Assembly (NCBI RefSeq): GCF_001672775.1
Contig: NZ_LZKJ01000116.1
Span: forward strand, 87,328 to 151,327
Origin: Mycobacterium kyorinense
GTDB taxonomy: Bacteria > Actinomycetota > Actinomycetes > Mycobacteriales > Mycobacteriaceae
Direction: 5' to 3'
Length of the DNA stretch: 64,000 nucleotides
The stretch's first letter is position 1, and every line of letters begins with the position of its first letter. Shown here one piece after another: positions 17,336 to 27,418 of the stretch. A program made the translations under genes and the position numbers. The notes below the pieces were generated by a model that saw nothing but the letters and a program-made list of their open reading frames with translations, had not been told where the DNA came from and did not search any database.

Positions 17336-18025
17336 ATGGCTGCTGGCGTGATCACCTCGCCGGTATCAAACCGGTTGACGGTCGCAGCGTTGCTGTTGTT
17401 GACCTTCGCCACCGGCCTGGTCGACGCGATCAGCGTGCTGATCCTGGGGCACGTGTTCGTCGCCAACATGACGGGAAACGTTATCTTCCTGGGTTTCTGG
17501 TTCGTCCCGGGCGCCGGTATCGACCTGACCGCGGCGGTCGTCGCCTTTGCGGGGTTTCTTGCCGGCACCGTGCTGGGGGGCCGGCTGATTCGTCTACTCG
17601 GCCACCAGACACGGCGGTGGCTGACAGTGGCGCTCGGGTTGGAGGTCACCATCCTGGTGGTGCTGTCGATTTTGGCCGGCACCGGCGTCCTGGACTATCG
17701 CGCCAACACCAAACTTATTCTCATCGCCGGCCTGGCAATGACTTTCGGCGTGCAGAACGCCACCGCACGCCAGTTCGGCATCCAGGAGCTCACGACGACG
17801 GTGCTGACCTCCACGGTCGTCGGCCTCGGTGTCGACAGCCGGCTGGCCGGTGGCAGCGGTGAACGGGAAAAGCTGCGCTACAGCGTGATCGCGGCGATGT
17901 GCGGGGGCGCCATTCTGGGCGCGACGATGTCGCGGGTCACGGTGGCTCCGGTGATCGGATTGGCCGCCGCCGTGGTCGCGGTGAGCCTGTTGATCTTTCG
18001 GTTCGGCCGGCCGGAGCACGGCTAA
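17336..18025 (+). CDS. YoaK-family (DUF1275) membrane protein
   Basis: This is a 229-residue polytopic membrane protein of the YoaK/DUF1275 family. Recognisable segments are FATGLVDAISVLILGHVFVANMTGN in two parts near residues 20-45 and GLAMTFGVQNATARQFGIQE near 138. About six membrane helices are expected. The family has no established substrate. It has no counterpart at this point in M. tuberculosis as I recall it, so it is either an addition here or a loss there. A TTG three codons upstream of the chosen ATG is an alternative start. It converges with lprO, three bases apart. Confidence 0.8.
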   Translation: MAAGVITSPVSNRLTVAALLLLTFATGLVDAISVLILGHVFVANMTGNVIFLGFWFVPGAGIDLTAAVVAFAGFLAGTVLGGRLIRLLGHQTRRWLTVALGLEVTILVVLSILAGTGVLDYRANTKLILIAGLAMTFGVQNATARQFGIQELTTTVLTSTVVGLGVDSRLAGGSGEREKLRYSVIAAMCGGAILGATMSRVTVAPVIGLAAAVVAVSLLIFRFGRPEHG

Positions 18026-18028
18026 GCA

Positions 18029-19117
18029 TCAGTTGAACGCGAGCCAGCTGGGCAGGGCCCGTTCGCGCGAATCGCACAGGACCTGCCGGGTGTCGCAGGA
18101 CCCTTTCGGCACTCCGGCGCCAGCCCACATACCACCGGTGTCACGGCGCAGCACGATCGCCGACGATCCACCGCCGTCCAGCAACACCGCAGTGTCGCTG
18201 TTCAATCCGCGGAACAAGTCCTGAATGTTGTCTGGGGTGTAGCTGCCGCCCTGGAACACATACATCTCGTCTTTGGGTTGGGAGTAGGCGATGGCCGTTC
18301 GGGCCGCGCTGGGCCCGCCGTCGTTGAGTTGTCCGGTGCTGCCGGGCGCCAATAGGCCCAGCCCGCTCACCGCGACGAACGGCTCGCCTTTGTCCACCAA
18401 GCCCTGAACGACCGGGGTGGCGGCGTCGTAGTCTCTGCCGTCCCGGCCGCCCTTGGGCCACACCACGTATGGTGCGCCTCGGGTCGGCATGATCATTGTC
18501 GCCAGCGCGCTCCAGTGTTCATTGCCACCGGAGAGGCCCTGTTTGCCGGCATAGGGCACCGTGCCGGTGACGGCTTGGTTGGCCCGGCCTTGGCCGCGGG
18601 TGTTGTCGACGTAGGCGCCCAGCGGTGAGCTGCAGCCCGTCGAACGCCACGACCCGCCCTTTTGGCCCCGCACGTCGAAGAAGTTGGCGTTGATCGCAAT
18701 CGTCGGTTGGCCCAACGCCTGCCACGCTTGCAGCGGAGAGTAGATCTCGGATGCCTGCAACAGTCCGTCACCGGTGCGTGCCCCGGGTGTGCGCTCACAG
18801 CGCGACTGCGCGCCGCGGTGGCTGTCCACCAGCAAGTGCGGTGAAAGGCGTTGTGAGGCAGCCTTGATGATCATCAAATGCCCGCCGCTGGTGCCGTCGT
18901 ACCAGTTGCCGCCGGCGTTGAGCATCGGCGCCGGGTGGCCGGCACCAAAGTTGTACACCAGGTAAGAGCCCCGGGTGCCGGCGATGGCGCCGGCCAGCAA
19001 ATCGCGCGCCTCGGCGCGCGCAACCGGTTGCCCGGTGGTGGTCGCCAACGCCACGCACAACATCGCCGCGCCGCAGCAAGCTGCCATGCGCCGGAAGGTA
19101 GCGGCGAGAGTCGACAC
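18029..19117 (-). CDS. lprO: LprO-like exported protein with phosphodiester-glycosidase domain
   Basis: This is a 362-residue exported protein. After a signal sequence (AACCGAAMLCVALATT, then a probable cleavage after ARA), the C-terminal two thirds match the NAGPA/phosphodiester glycosidase family: TIAINANFFD near the middle, NDGGPSAARTAIAYS and LLDGGGSSAIVL. Synteny names it LprO (Rv0179c), but I see no proper lipobox. The cysteines either precede the hydrophobic core or follow leucine. GTG at 19117 was chosen because AAAGG lies eight bases upstream. The frame is open to 19225. The glycan substrate is unknown. Confidence 0.8.
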   Translation of the reverse strand: MSTLAATFRRMAACCGAAMLCVALATTTGQPVARAEARDLLAGAIAGTRGSYLVYNFGAGHPAPMLNAGGNWYDGTSGGHLMIIKAASQRLSPHLLVDSHRGAQSRCERTPGARTGDGLLQASEIYSPLQAWQALGQPTIAINANFFDVRGQKGGSWRSTGCSSPLGAYVDNTRGQGRANQAVTGTVPYAGKQGLSGGNEHWSALATMIMPTRGAPYVVWPKGGRDGRDYDAATPVVQGLVDKGEPFVAVSGLGLLAPGSTGQLNDGGPSAARTAIAYSQPKDEMYVFQGGSYTPDNIQDLFRGLNSDTAVLLDGGGSSAIVLRRDTGGMWAGAGVPKGSCDTRQVLCDSRERALPSWLAFN

Positions 19118-19158
19118 GGGGGGGACCTTTCGGCGCGAACGTCGATACAACAAGCACA

Positions 19159-19186
19159 ACATTAACCACACCAGTAACAGAGTCAA
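19159..19186 (-). promoter_or_regulatory. Candidate sigma-A-type promoter of lprO
   Basis: On the minus strand TTGACT (19186-19181) and TAATGT (19164-19159) are separated by 16 bp, within an AT-rich patch unusual for this window. The start codon at 19117 lies about 35 bases downstream of the expected start point. This supports the downstream GTG start for lprO rather than the longer frame, because the longer start at 19225 would lie upstream of this promoter. Confidence 0.55.
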
Positions 19187-19265
19187 TTTGCATAACGATC
19201 GGATGACGCTTTGGCGGCGCGGCAATGACGTTCCGCGGCTTGAACTTCCGGCCTAGGGCCGAGCG

Positions 19266-20588
19266 CTACTCCGAGGGGGGCGTCGTCTCTTGGCTGGTGG
19301 ACGCGATCTCGTCCGTTGCTGTCGCCGAGGCGGGCGCCGGAATCCGGTGGTAGCCGCGGCGGTCGTAGATGCGGGTGACGATGCCGCCGAGCAGCAGGCC
19401 GATCACCAGTCCAACGGCCGTCAAAATCAGGGCATGGGTCAATCCGGCGTCGGCGTGACCGTCGAGGTACAGCAGTGCACGCACGCCGAGGAAGACCTGA
19501 TGCATGGGTTCGAATTTGGCCAGCCAACCGAAGAACGACGGCGCGGCCTCCAGCGGAACCGTCGCCCCCGCAGACGGCAGTCCCAGAATGACGAACAGCA
19601 GCATGCTGACGAGCAGTCCGACGGAACCCAGCACCGCGATCAGCGAGGTCGACGTCACGCCGACCGCGACGATCGCGAACACCCCGTAAAGCCACAGCGC
19701 GCGGCCATCGGGGATGGGCATGCCCAGCCCGTTGGCGATCACCATGTAGACGGCAGACGTCAACAGCGCCAGCACCAGCATCAATGCCCATTTGACCAGC
19801 AGCGTGCGGAACCGCGAGATGTTGACCTGTTCGGCGAATCGATACACCGGGCCGAATTCTGCTGGCACGTAACCGAGCATCGAGTCCACCAGTGTGCTGA
19901 CCACGATGCTGCCGGTGAACCCGGCGAGCAACAGCAACAGCGCATAGTAGAACGCCGACAACCCATTGCCGGTCCCGTTGGGAAGAGGCTTGTAAACCTC
20001 GCTTTGAATGTGGATGGGGTCGGCGAGCATCGCCGTGACTCCGGCGGCCATCGGCGCGGCGTTGGTCTGCAGAGCCACCTCTTCCGAAAGCCGTTCGCCG
20101 ACTTTGCGATTGACCGCTGTGGCGGCCCGAGAAAGAGTCTGGCCGGCGATGCTGGAAGCCAGCGTACCGGCCCGCGGGTTTGTCGAGACGACGATCATAG
20201 GGCGGTCTATTCGGCCCGGGGCCGCCACGTCTTTGGCGAAGGTCTGCAACTTCGACGAGAAGTCCGGTGGTATCCCCACCGCGCCGTAAAGCTTTGCGGT
20301 GTCCAGTTCGTGCAGCGCCGCTTCGCGGGTCAGCACGCGCACCTCGAATTTGTCCTTGTCCAAACCAGCGACCAGACCCTTGACGATCTGTGCACCCGTC
20401 GGGCCGGCGTCCTCGTTGACGACCGCTACCGGAAAGTGCCGCAGGCTCGTCGTCGGTTTGAGGATGCCGCCCAGATACAAGGCGGCCAGTGCCGACAGCA
20501 CGGCCAACGTGACGACGATCGGCACTGCCCAGAACCGCACCGTCCGGGTCGCTTTCACGGTGGCTGCGTGGTGCTGTGGTTGAGGCAT
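19266..20588 (-). CDS. DUF3533/YhgE-Pip-like membrane protein (Rv0180c-like)
   Basis: This is a 440-residue membrane protein. It has one N-terminal helix at about 18-42, a large extracytoplasmic domain beginning VAVVNEDAGPTGAQIVKGL, then five helices between about 215 and 400. This layout and the VVNED motif are those of the DUF3533/ABC-2-like family that includes YhgE/Pip and fungal SNG1. The function is unknown, possibly export or envelope related. It precedes lprO on the same strand with a 148-bp gap that contains a separate promoter. Confidence 0.82.
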   Translation of the reverse strand: MPQPQHHAATVKATRTVRFWAVPIVVTLAVLSALAALYLGGILKPTTSLRHFPVAVVNEDAGPTGAQIVKGLVAGLDKDKFEVRVLTREAALHELDTAKLYGAVGIPPDFSSKLQTFAKDVAAPGRIDRPMIVVSTNPRAGTLASSIAGQTLSRAATAVNRKVGERLSEEVALQTNAAPMAAGVTAMLADPIHIQSEVYKPLPNGTGNGLSAFYYALLLLLAGFTGSIVVSTLVDSMLGYVPAEFGPVYRFAEQVNISRFRTLLVKWALMLVLALLTSAVYMVIANGLGMPIPDGRALWLYGVFAIVAVGVTSTSLIAVLGSVGLLVSMLLFVILGLPSAGATVPLEAAPSFFGWLAKFEPMHQVFLGVRALLYLDGHADAGLTHALILTAVGLVIGLLLGGIVTRIYDRRGYHRIPAPASATATDEIASTSQETTPPSE

Positions 20589-20724
20589 ACCCGCTCCTAT
20601 CGTCGGGCCTACCCTATGTCGGCGGGTGCTGGTTACGCGGCCACGTTAGGAGATCCGCAAAAGGGGGAACTCCCGGTTGACGACGGCGTCACAGGACGCT
20701 TCGGCGGCAAACAGAGGAGCAGCA

Positions 20725-21027
20725 ATGATTGGAACCATCGTCAGCGCCATCGTGATCGGGTTGATTGTCGGCGCACTCGCACGCCTGGTGATGCCCGGCC
20801 CGCAACATATCGGCATCATCATGACAATCCTGCTCGGCTTCGTTGGTTCATTAGTCGGGTCGTGGTTGACCTACAAGCTGGGATACACCAACGCCAACGG
20901 TGGCTGGGAAGTCATTCCGTTCCTGGTCGGCGTCGCGGTCGCCGTCCTGCTGATTGCCATTTACGTCGGCATCACCGGACGCAGTGGCAGCCAGGTCGGC
21001 GGACGCCGGATGGGGCTTCGGCGCTAG
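20725..21027 (+). CDS. GlsB/YeaQ/YmgE-type small membrane protein
   Basis: This is a 100-residue protein of the transglycosylase-associated (GlsB/YeaQ/YmgE) family. It has three short hydrophobic segments and glycine-rich motifs (VIGLIVGALARLVMPGPQ, LLGFVGSLVGSWL). These small membrane proteins are often stress-induced. The biochemical role is unknown. The ATG at 20725 follows GAGGAG by five bases, which decides the start against an open upstream frame to 20677. It is not at this site in M. tuberculosis as I recall. Its TAG and the pirin TAG share the same CTAG at 21024-21027. Confidence 0.82.
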   Translation: MIGTIVSAIVIGLIVGALARLVMPGPQHIGIIMTILLGFVGSLVGSWLTYKLGYTNANGGWEVIPFLVGVAVAVLLIAIYVGITGRSGSQVGGRRMGLRR

Positions 21028-21749
21028 CCGCCCAACCCGGTACGCATCTCCCAGACCAGGATTTCGGACGGTTCACCGGCAGTTAGCCGGCGCCCGTCGG
21101 AGTCGGTGAAGCGGACAGCGTCGCCGTCGAGGACCTCGCCGAGGCCTTCGACGTCGACGCTGCCGCGTGCGGCGAACAGGTGCACATAGGGCGCCGACGG
21201 CAGTTCGACTGCCTCACCGGGACGTAGCCGCGCGCCGTGCAGAGCCGCTGAGCGGTTGCCGATAGTGATCGCGGCGTCGTGGCCGGGGATACCGGAGGCG
21301 ATGGTCACCAGGCTGCCGGTCAGCAACTTTTCGCTGACCTCTTCCTGCTGGTAGCCGGGAGCGCCGCCAGATTGGTCGGGCGTCACCCACATCTGAACGA
21401 AATGAACTGGCTCGCTAGGAGAGTCGTTCTTCTCCGAATGCATGATGCCGCTGCCCGCCGACATGCGCTGCGCCAGGCCCGGGTGCACCACTCCGGAGTT
21501 TCCCGCCGAATCACGGTGGGCCAGCACACCGTCCAGTACCCACGTGACGATCTCCATGTCGCGATGCGGATGCATGTCAAATCCCGAGCCGGGTTCGACG
21601 ACGTCGTCGTTGTTGACCAGCAGCACGCCGTGGTGGGTGTTGTCCGGGTCGTAGTGGTCGCCGAACGAGAACGAGTGCCGGGAGTTCAGCCAGGACGTCT
21701 TGGTGACGGCGCGGTCCTGCGCACGTCTGATGTCGACGGTCGCAGGCAT
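21024..21749 (-). CDS. Pirin family protein (Rv0181c-like)
   Basis: This is a 241-residue bicupin of the pirin family. The N-terminal cupin carries metal-ligand histidines in FDMHPHRDMEIVTWVLDG and MSAGSGIMHSEKND. The second cupin-like domain follows from about residue 150. Bacterial pirins bind iron or other metals and some show quercetin dioxygenase activity. The role here is not known. The ATG at 21749 gives the MPATVDIRRAQDRAV start. A GTG three codons earlier is possible. Confidence 0.88.
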   Translation of the reverse strand: MPATVDIRRAQDRAVTKTSWLNSRHSFSFGDHYDPDNTHHGVLLVNNDDVVEPGSGFDMHPHRDMEIVTWVLDGVLAHRDSAGNSGVVHPGLAQRMSAGSGIMHSEKNDSPSEPVHFVQMWVTPDQSGGAPGYQQEEVSEKLLTGSLVTIASGIPGHDAAITIGNRSAALHGARLRPGEAVELPSAPYVHLFAARGSVDVEGLGEVLDGDAVRFTDSDGRRLTAGEPSEILVWEMRTGLGG

Positions 21750-21777
21750 GGGCTCCACGGTACCCGCCCGATGGCGG

Positions 21778-22902
21778 TTACCAGTCGGCCTCGGTGTACT
21801 GGATGACGCCGCGAATGTTCTTGCCGTCGAGCATGTCCTGGTAGCCGTCGTTGATGTCTTCGAGCCGGTAGGTGTTGGTCACCATCTCGTCGACCTTCAG
21901 CAGCCCGGACTTGTACAAACCAACCAGCCGCGGGGTTTCGACGTGCGAATTGCCGCCGCCGAAGATGTTGCCTTTCAACGTTTTCTGCAACATCGTGAAC
22001 AGGAACAAGTTGAGCTTGACGTCGACGTCGGTCATCGCGCCCATGCCGGTCACCACGCAGGTGCCGGTTTTGGCGGTCAGGATCATCGCCTCTTCGATCA
22101 TCTCCCCGCGCATCTCGCCGACGGCGATGATGGTCTTGTCGGCCATCAGTCCGTACGACAGGTCGATCATCGGGGCGATGGCTTCGGCCATGGACGGATA
22201 GACATGGGTGGCACCGAACTTGATGGCTTGTTCACGTTTGAACTCCACCGGGTCGATTGCGATGACGTGTTTGGCGCCGGAGAGCACCGCGCCCTGCAGC
22301 GCACTCATCCCGATGCCGCCGACACCGACGATCGCCACCGTCTCACCGGGCTGCACTTGCGCGACGTTGGTTGCCGATCCGAATCCGGTCGGCACCGCAC
22401 AACCCAGGATCGCCGCCGACTCGAACGGCACGTCTGGGTCGATCTTGACGACGGAATCCTTGTGCACCGTCATGTAGGGGGCGAACGTGCCGAGCAAATT
22501 CATCGGCGACACGTCATGAGTTCCGGCGCGCACCCGGGAAGTGCCGTCGGCGATGGCCTTACCGCCCAACAGCACCGCGCCGCGGTCGCACAGTGACCGG
22601 AAGCCCTTCAGACAGGGCGGGCAGGCCCCACACGCCGGGATGAACGCCAGGATGACGTGGTCGCCCTCTTCCAGTCCGGTGACACCTTTGCCGACCTTCG
22701 TCACGACGCCGGCGCCCTCATGCCCGCCGAGTGCCGGTAGCGCGATCGGGGTGGCCCCGGTGGTCAGGTGGTAGTCGGAGTGGCACATGCCCGCGGCATG
22801 CATCCTGATCTGAACCTCGTCGTCGACGGGATCGCCCACCTCGATTTCGTCGACTTTGAACGGCGAGTTCAGCTCCCACAGCAGAGCGCCCTTGGTCTTC
22901 AT
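21778..22902 (-). CDS. NDMA-type zinc alcohol dehydrogenase
   Basis: This is a 374-residue medium-chain dehydrogenase of the class III-like/NDMA-dependent group. It shows GMCHSDYH and GGHEGAG for the catalytic zinc, CGACPPCLKGFRSLC for the structural zinc, and the Rossmann motif VGVGGIGMSALQG. Such enzymes oxidise primary alcohols and often retain tightly bound nicotinamide. The ATG at 22902 gives the family-typical MKTKGALLWELN start. Two further codons precede in frame. It sits in a block (21.8-24.7 kb) that I do not recall between Rv0181c and sigG in M. tuberculosis. Confidence 0.88.
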   Translation of the reverse strand: MKTKGALLWELNSPFKVDEIEVGDPVDDEVQIRMHAAGMCHSDYHLTTGATPIALPALGGHEGAGVVTKVGKGVTGLEEGDHVILAFIPACGACPPCLKGFRSLCDRGAVLLGGKAIADGTSRVRAGTHDVSPMNLLGTFAPYMTVHKDSVVKIDPDVPFESAAILGCAVPTGFGSATNVAQVQPGETVAIVGVGGIGMSALQGAVLSGAKHVIAIDPVEFKREQAIKFGATHVYPSMAEAIAPMIDLSYGLMADKTIIAVGEMRGEMIEEAMILTAKTGTCVVTGMGAMTDVDVKLNLFLFTMLQKTLKGNIFGGGNSHVETPRLVGLYKSGLLKVDEMVTNTYRLEDINDGYQDMLDGKNIRGVIQYTEADW

Positions 22903-22981
22903 CCGAGCGATCTTAGCCAACGAGCCAGAACACGTTACAGTACAGCCCCGAATTTAGGGTTTTACCTGCGGGTATGCCCGG

Positions 22982-23722
22982 TTACATGGTCTTGTGCGGC
23001 ACCCCGACGGTCAGGCCTCCGTCGATGGGAAACTCCGCACCGGTGGAATACGAGGATTCGTCGGAGGCCAGGTACACCACGCAGGCAGACACTTCACCAG
23101 GTTCGGCCGCGCGCCCCAGCGGGATCTGCAGAAAGTCCTCAGGGATGCCCGCCGTCATCGGGGTGCGGATCATGCCCGGATGAATCGAGTTGACCCGGAT
23201 ATTGTGCGGCGCCAATTCCAGCGCTGCGGCTTTGGCTAGCCCGCGTACCCCGAACTTGGATGCCACGTAGCCGTACAGACCCGGGCTGCCGCGAAGGCCC
23301 TCGACGGACGAGATGTTGATGATCGAGCCGCCGCCGGCCGCGATCATCGGCTCGACGGCGGCCTGCATGCCCAGGAATGTCCCGGTCAAATTGATGTCGA
23401 TGATTTTCTGCCAGTCCGCGAGCGGGAAGTTCTGCAGCGTGTTGCCGTTGACGATGCCGGCGTTGTTCACGAGGACGTTGAGGGCGCCGAACTCGGCCGT
23501 CGCCGCCTCCACCGCCGCCTTCCACTGATCGGGCTGGGTGACGTCGAGGTGGACGAACCGGGCCGCCGCGCCCAGTTCCTGGGCCAACGCCGCGCCCTCG
23601 TCGTCGAGAATGTCGCCGGCGACTACCCGCGCTCCTTCGGCGACCAAGGCCCGCGCGTGCGCGGCGCCCATGCCGCGGGCGCCACCACTGATCAGTGCGA
23701 CTTTTCCGTCAACTCGTCCCAT
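22982..23722 (-). CDS. FabG3-like short-chain dehydrogenase (hydroxysteroid dehydrogenase type)
   Basis: This is a 246-residue SDR. It has [12 protein letters not shown] (the TGxxxGxG-like cofactor motif) near residue 12, VNNAGI near 86, catalytic Ser in NISSVEG and YVASK near 150, and a C-terminal [11 protein letters not shown]. The sequence closely resembles, from memory, M. tuberculosis FabG3 (Rv2002), a 20-beta-hydroxysteroid dehydrogenase. A steroid or related alcohol is therefore a reasonable substrate guess. It precedes the NDMA-type dehydrogenase on the same strand, with an 79-bp gap. Confidence 0.86.
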   Translation of the reverse strand: MGRVDGKVALISGGARGMGAAHARALVAEGARVVAGDILDDEGAALAQELGAAARFVHLDVTQPDQWKAAVEAATAEFGALNVLVNNAGIVNGNTLQNFPLADWQKIIDINLTGTFLGMQAAVEPMIAAGGGSIINISSVEGLRGSPGLYGYVASKFGVRGLAKAAALELAPHNIRVNSIHPGMIRTPMTAGIPEDFLQIPLGRAAEPGEVSACVVYLASDESSYSTGAEFPIDGGLTVGVPHKTM

Positions 23723-23755
23723 GGCGGGTCAGGCTACCCCGCGGCGGATTCTCGG

Positions 23756-23812
23756 CGAATGTGGGCTTGATGCACGCTTTTCCACAGAAGCCGTGACGCA
23801 AGCCCACATTCG
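23756..23812. repeat. Intergenic palindrome copy A (57 bp)
   Basis: A perfect 14-bp stem, CGAATGTGGGCTTG and its complement CAAGCCCACATTCG, encloses a 29-base loop. It belongs to the family with CGARNGTG ends described elsewhere in this table and lies 36 bp upstream of the nuclease gene start. Copy B downstream of the same gene has the same orientation and shares loop bases (ATGCACG at the start, CGTGAC near the end). Confidence 0.9.
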
Positions 23813-23848
23813 ACTTGCAGATTTGCGGTTCATTGACACGGTCAGCGC

Positions 23849-24721
23849 ATGGCAGATCGCGATTGGCCGTTCATGGGGACCGAAGCACTGAGCGCCGGTC
23901 GAGTCAGCAGGCGCGCGTTGCGCAGCCAGCACGAGCTGGTGTATCGCAACGTCTACGTGCCGAAGGGTCGAGAGCTGACAGCCGTCACACGCGGCATCGC
24001 AGCCTGGTTGTGGTCAGGACGAGCGGCCACCCTCGCGGGGTTATCTGCGGCTGCGCTGCATGGTTCACGTTGGATTGATGCCCGATTGCCGGCCGAGTTG
24101 AATCGCGCCGAACCGTGCGGCGTCGAGGGCATCGTCATTCACCGCGACAAATTGTTCGACGAGGAATCGTGTGTCGTCAAGGGGGTACCGGTTACCACCC
24201 CCGCGCGAACCGCGTTCGACCTCGGGCGACGCAAAGGGTTGACAACTGGCGTCATCCGGCTGGATGCGCTGGCCAACGCCACCGCGCTGAAAGCCGTCGA
24301 AGTCGAAGAGTTGATCCAACGACATCGGGGTGTAAGGGGCTTGGTGCAGTTGCGTCAAGTACTGGAACTGATGGATGGGGGAGCGGAATCACCCCAGGAG
24401 ACGCGCACTCGGCTATTACTCGTGCGCGCGGGCTTGCCGAAACCCGAGACACAGATCGTGGTGGCGGACGGTTCCGGATATCCGTTCGCGCGCATCGACA
24501 TGGGGTATCGGGAATGGAAGGTCGGTATCGAGTTTGACGGGGCGCAACATTGGACAGATCCTGCACGTCGCACGGCCGATATCGATCGCTATGCCGAGCT
24601 TGGGGCACTGGGCTGGGTGATCATCCGCGTCAGTAGTGACCTTCTGCGTTATCGCCCGGCAGTCGTTGTAGCCCGCGTCTCTGGCGCGCTAACGGCAGCA
24701 GGCTGCCGAATGTGGGTTTGA
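23849..24721 (+). CDS. AbiEi-like plus Vsr/DUF559-type nuclease-domain protein
   Basis: This is a 290-residue cytoplasmic protein. The first 130 residues resemble AbiEi-type antitoxin domains (TLAGLSAAALHG; VPVTTPARTAFDLG). The last 110 form a Vsr/DUF559-like PD-(D/E)xK nuclease fold with candidate active residues E184, D217, E228 and D230 in ARIDMGYREWKVGIEFDG and nearby H234. Genes of this kind are common in actinobacteria without a settled function. No partner toxin gene adjoins it. Palindromes bracket it on both sides, and the downstream copy supplies the stop codon. It is absent here in M. tuberculosis, as I recall. Confidence 0.8.
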   Translation: MADRDWPFMGTEALSAGRVSRRALRSQHELVYRNVYVPKGRELTAVTRGIAAWLWSGRAATLAGLSAAALHGSRWIDARLPAELNRAEPCGVEGIVIHRDKLFDEESCVVKGVPVTTPARTAFDLGRRKGLTTGVIRLDALANATALKAVEVEELIQRHRGVRGLVQLRQVLELMDGGAESPQETRTRLLLVRAGLPKPETQIVVADGSGYPFARIDMGYREWKVGIEFDGAQHWTDPARRTADIDRYAELGALGWVIIRVSSDLLRYRPAVVVARVSGALTAAGCRMWV

Positions 24722-24763
24722 TGCACGGTTTTTCGGCCGGAGCGTGACATAAGACCACACTCG
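24707..24763. repeat. Intergenic palindrome copy B (57 bp), overlapping the nuclease stop
   Basis: This starts CGAATGTGGGTTTG and ends TAAGACCACACTCG, an imperfect stem with 10 of 14 positions paired. It lies in the same orientation as copy A, 951 bp apart start to start. The TGA stop of the nuclease gene (24719-24721) lies inside the left arm. It is 5 bases from the sigG stop, so it also sits at a convergent gene junction and might act as a terminator. Confidence 0.85.
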
Positions 24764-24767
24764 GCGG

Positions 24768-26625
<1,858 letters not shown>

Positions 26626-26668
26626 ATAGCCGAAAGGCGATCTCGTCCCGGTCTACTAACTTGGCCCT

Positions 26669-27418
26669 ATGACCGACGACAAGATGCTGACGCGGATCGC
26701 CGCCCTGCTGCGCCAAGCCGAAGGCACCGACAACGTCCATGAGGCCGAGGCGTTCATGGCGGCCGCGCAACGGTTGGCCACTGCGACATCCATCGACTTG
26801 GCGGTAGCCCGCTCACATGCCGCCAAGCGCACGCCCGCGCAGACGCCGGTCCAGCGGACCATCAGCATCGGCGATGCCGGCACCAAAGGATTGCGTACCT
26901 ACGTGCAGCTGTTCGTGGTGATCGCCCACGCCAACGACGTGCGCTGCGATGTGGCGTCGAACTCGGCGTTCGTCTACGCCTATGGGTTCGCCGAGGACAT
27001 CGACACCACCCATGCGCTGTACGCGAGCCTGGTGGTCCAAATGGTGCGCGCCTCGGATGCCTACATCGCTAGCGGTGCGCACCGACCTACCCCGACGATC
27101 ACCGCGCGGCTGAATTTTCAGCTGGCGTTCGGGTCTCGGATCGGTCAGCGACTGGCCGAGACCCGCGAGCAGACTCAGCGCGAAGCCAAGAAGGATCGCG
27201 GCCGTGCTCCGGGAACGGCTATCGCGCTGCGCAACAAAGAGATCGAGTTGCGTGACTATTACCGAGGGGCGTCTAAAGCGCGTGGTACCTGGCAGGCCAC
27301 CCGGGCATCGGCGGGCTACTCGTCGGCGGCGCGGCGGGCCGGTGATCGGGCCGGTAAGCGGGCGCGGCTGGGCACCAGCCCGGAGTTGTCGGGGGCGCAC
27401 ACCGCGCTGGGTCGGTGA
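26669..27418 (+). CDS. DUF2786-domain protein (Rv0184-like)
   Basis: This is a 249-residue soluble protein beginning with the DUF2786 signature (LTRIAALLRQAEGTDNVHEAEAFMAAAQRL) over roughly the first 40 residues. The C-terminus is rich in arginine and alanine. No catalytic motif is recognisable. It overlaps the next gene by four bases (GTGA), so the two are probably co-translated, and they remain paired in M. tuberculosis (Rv0184-Rv0185). The function is unknown. Confidence 0.83.
   Translation: MTDDKMLTRIAALLRQAEGTDNVHEAEAFMAAAQRLATATSIDLAVARSHAAKRTPAQTPVQRTISIGDAGTKGLRTYVQLFVVIAHANDVRCDVASNSAFVYAYGFAEDIDTTHALYASLVVQMVRASDAYIASGAHRPTPTITARLNFQLAFGSRIGQRLAETREQTQREAKKDRGRAPGTAIALRNKEIELRDYYRGASKARGTWQATRASAGYSSAARRAGDRAGKRARLGTSPELSGAHTALGR

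Noticed and set aside
14263..23812. The 57-bp mam1A repeat as a member of the 57-bp palindrome family
   Set aside because: The equal length is a coincidence: the mam1A unit is not palindromic and lacks the CGARNGTG ends.
23849..24721. Bracketed gene as a toxin-antitoxin pair
   Set aside because: The N-terminal part resembles AbiEi antitoxins, but no AbiEii-type toxin gene adjoins it. The neighbours are a dehydrogenase and sigG.
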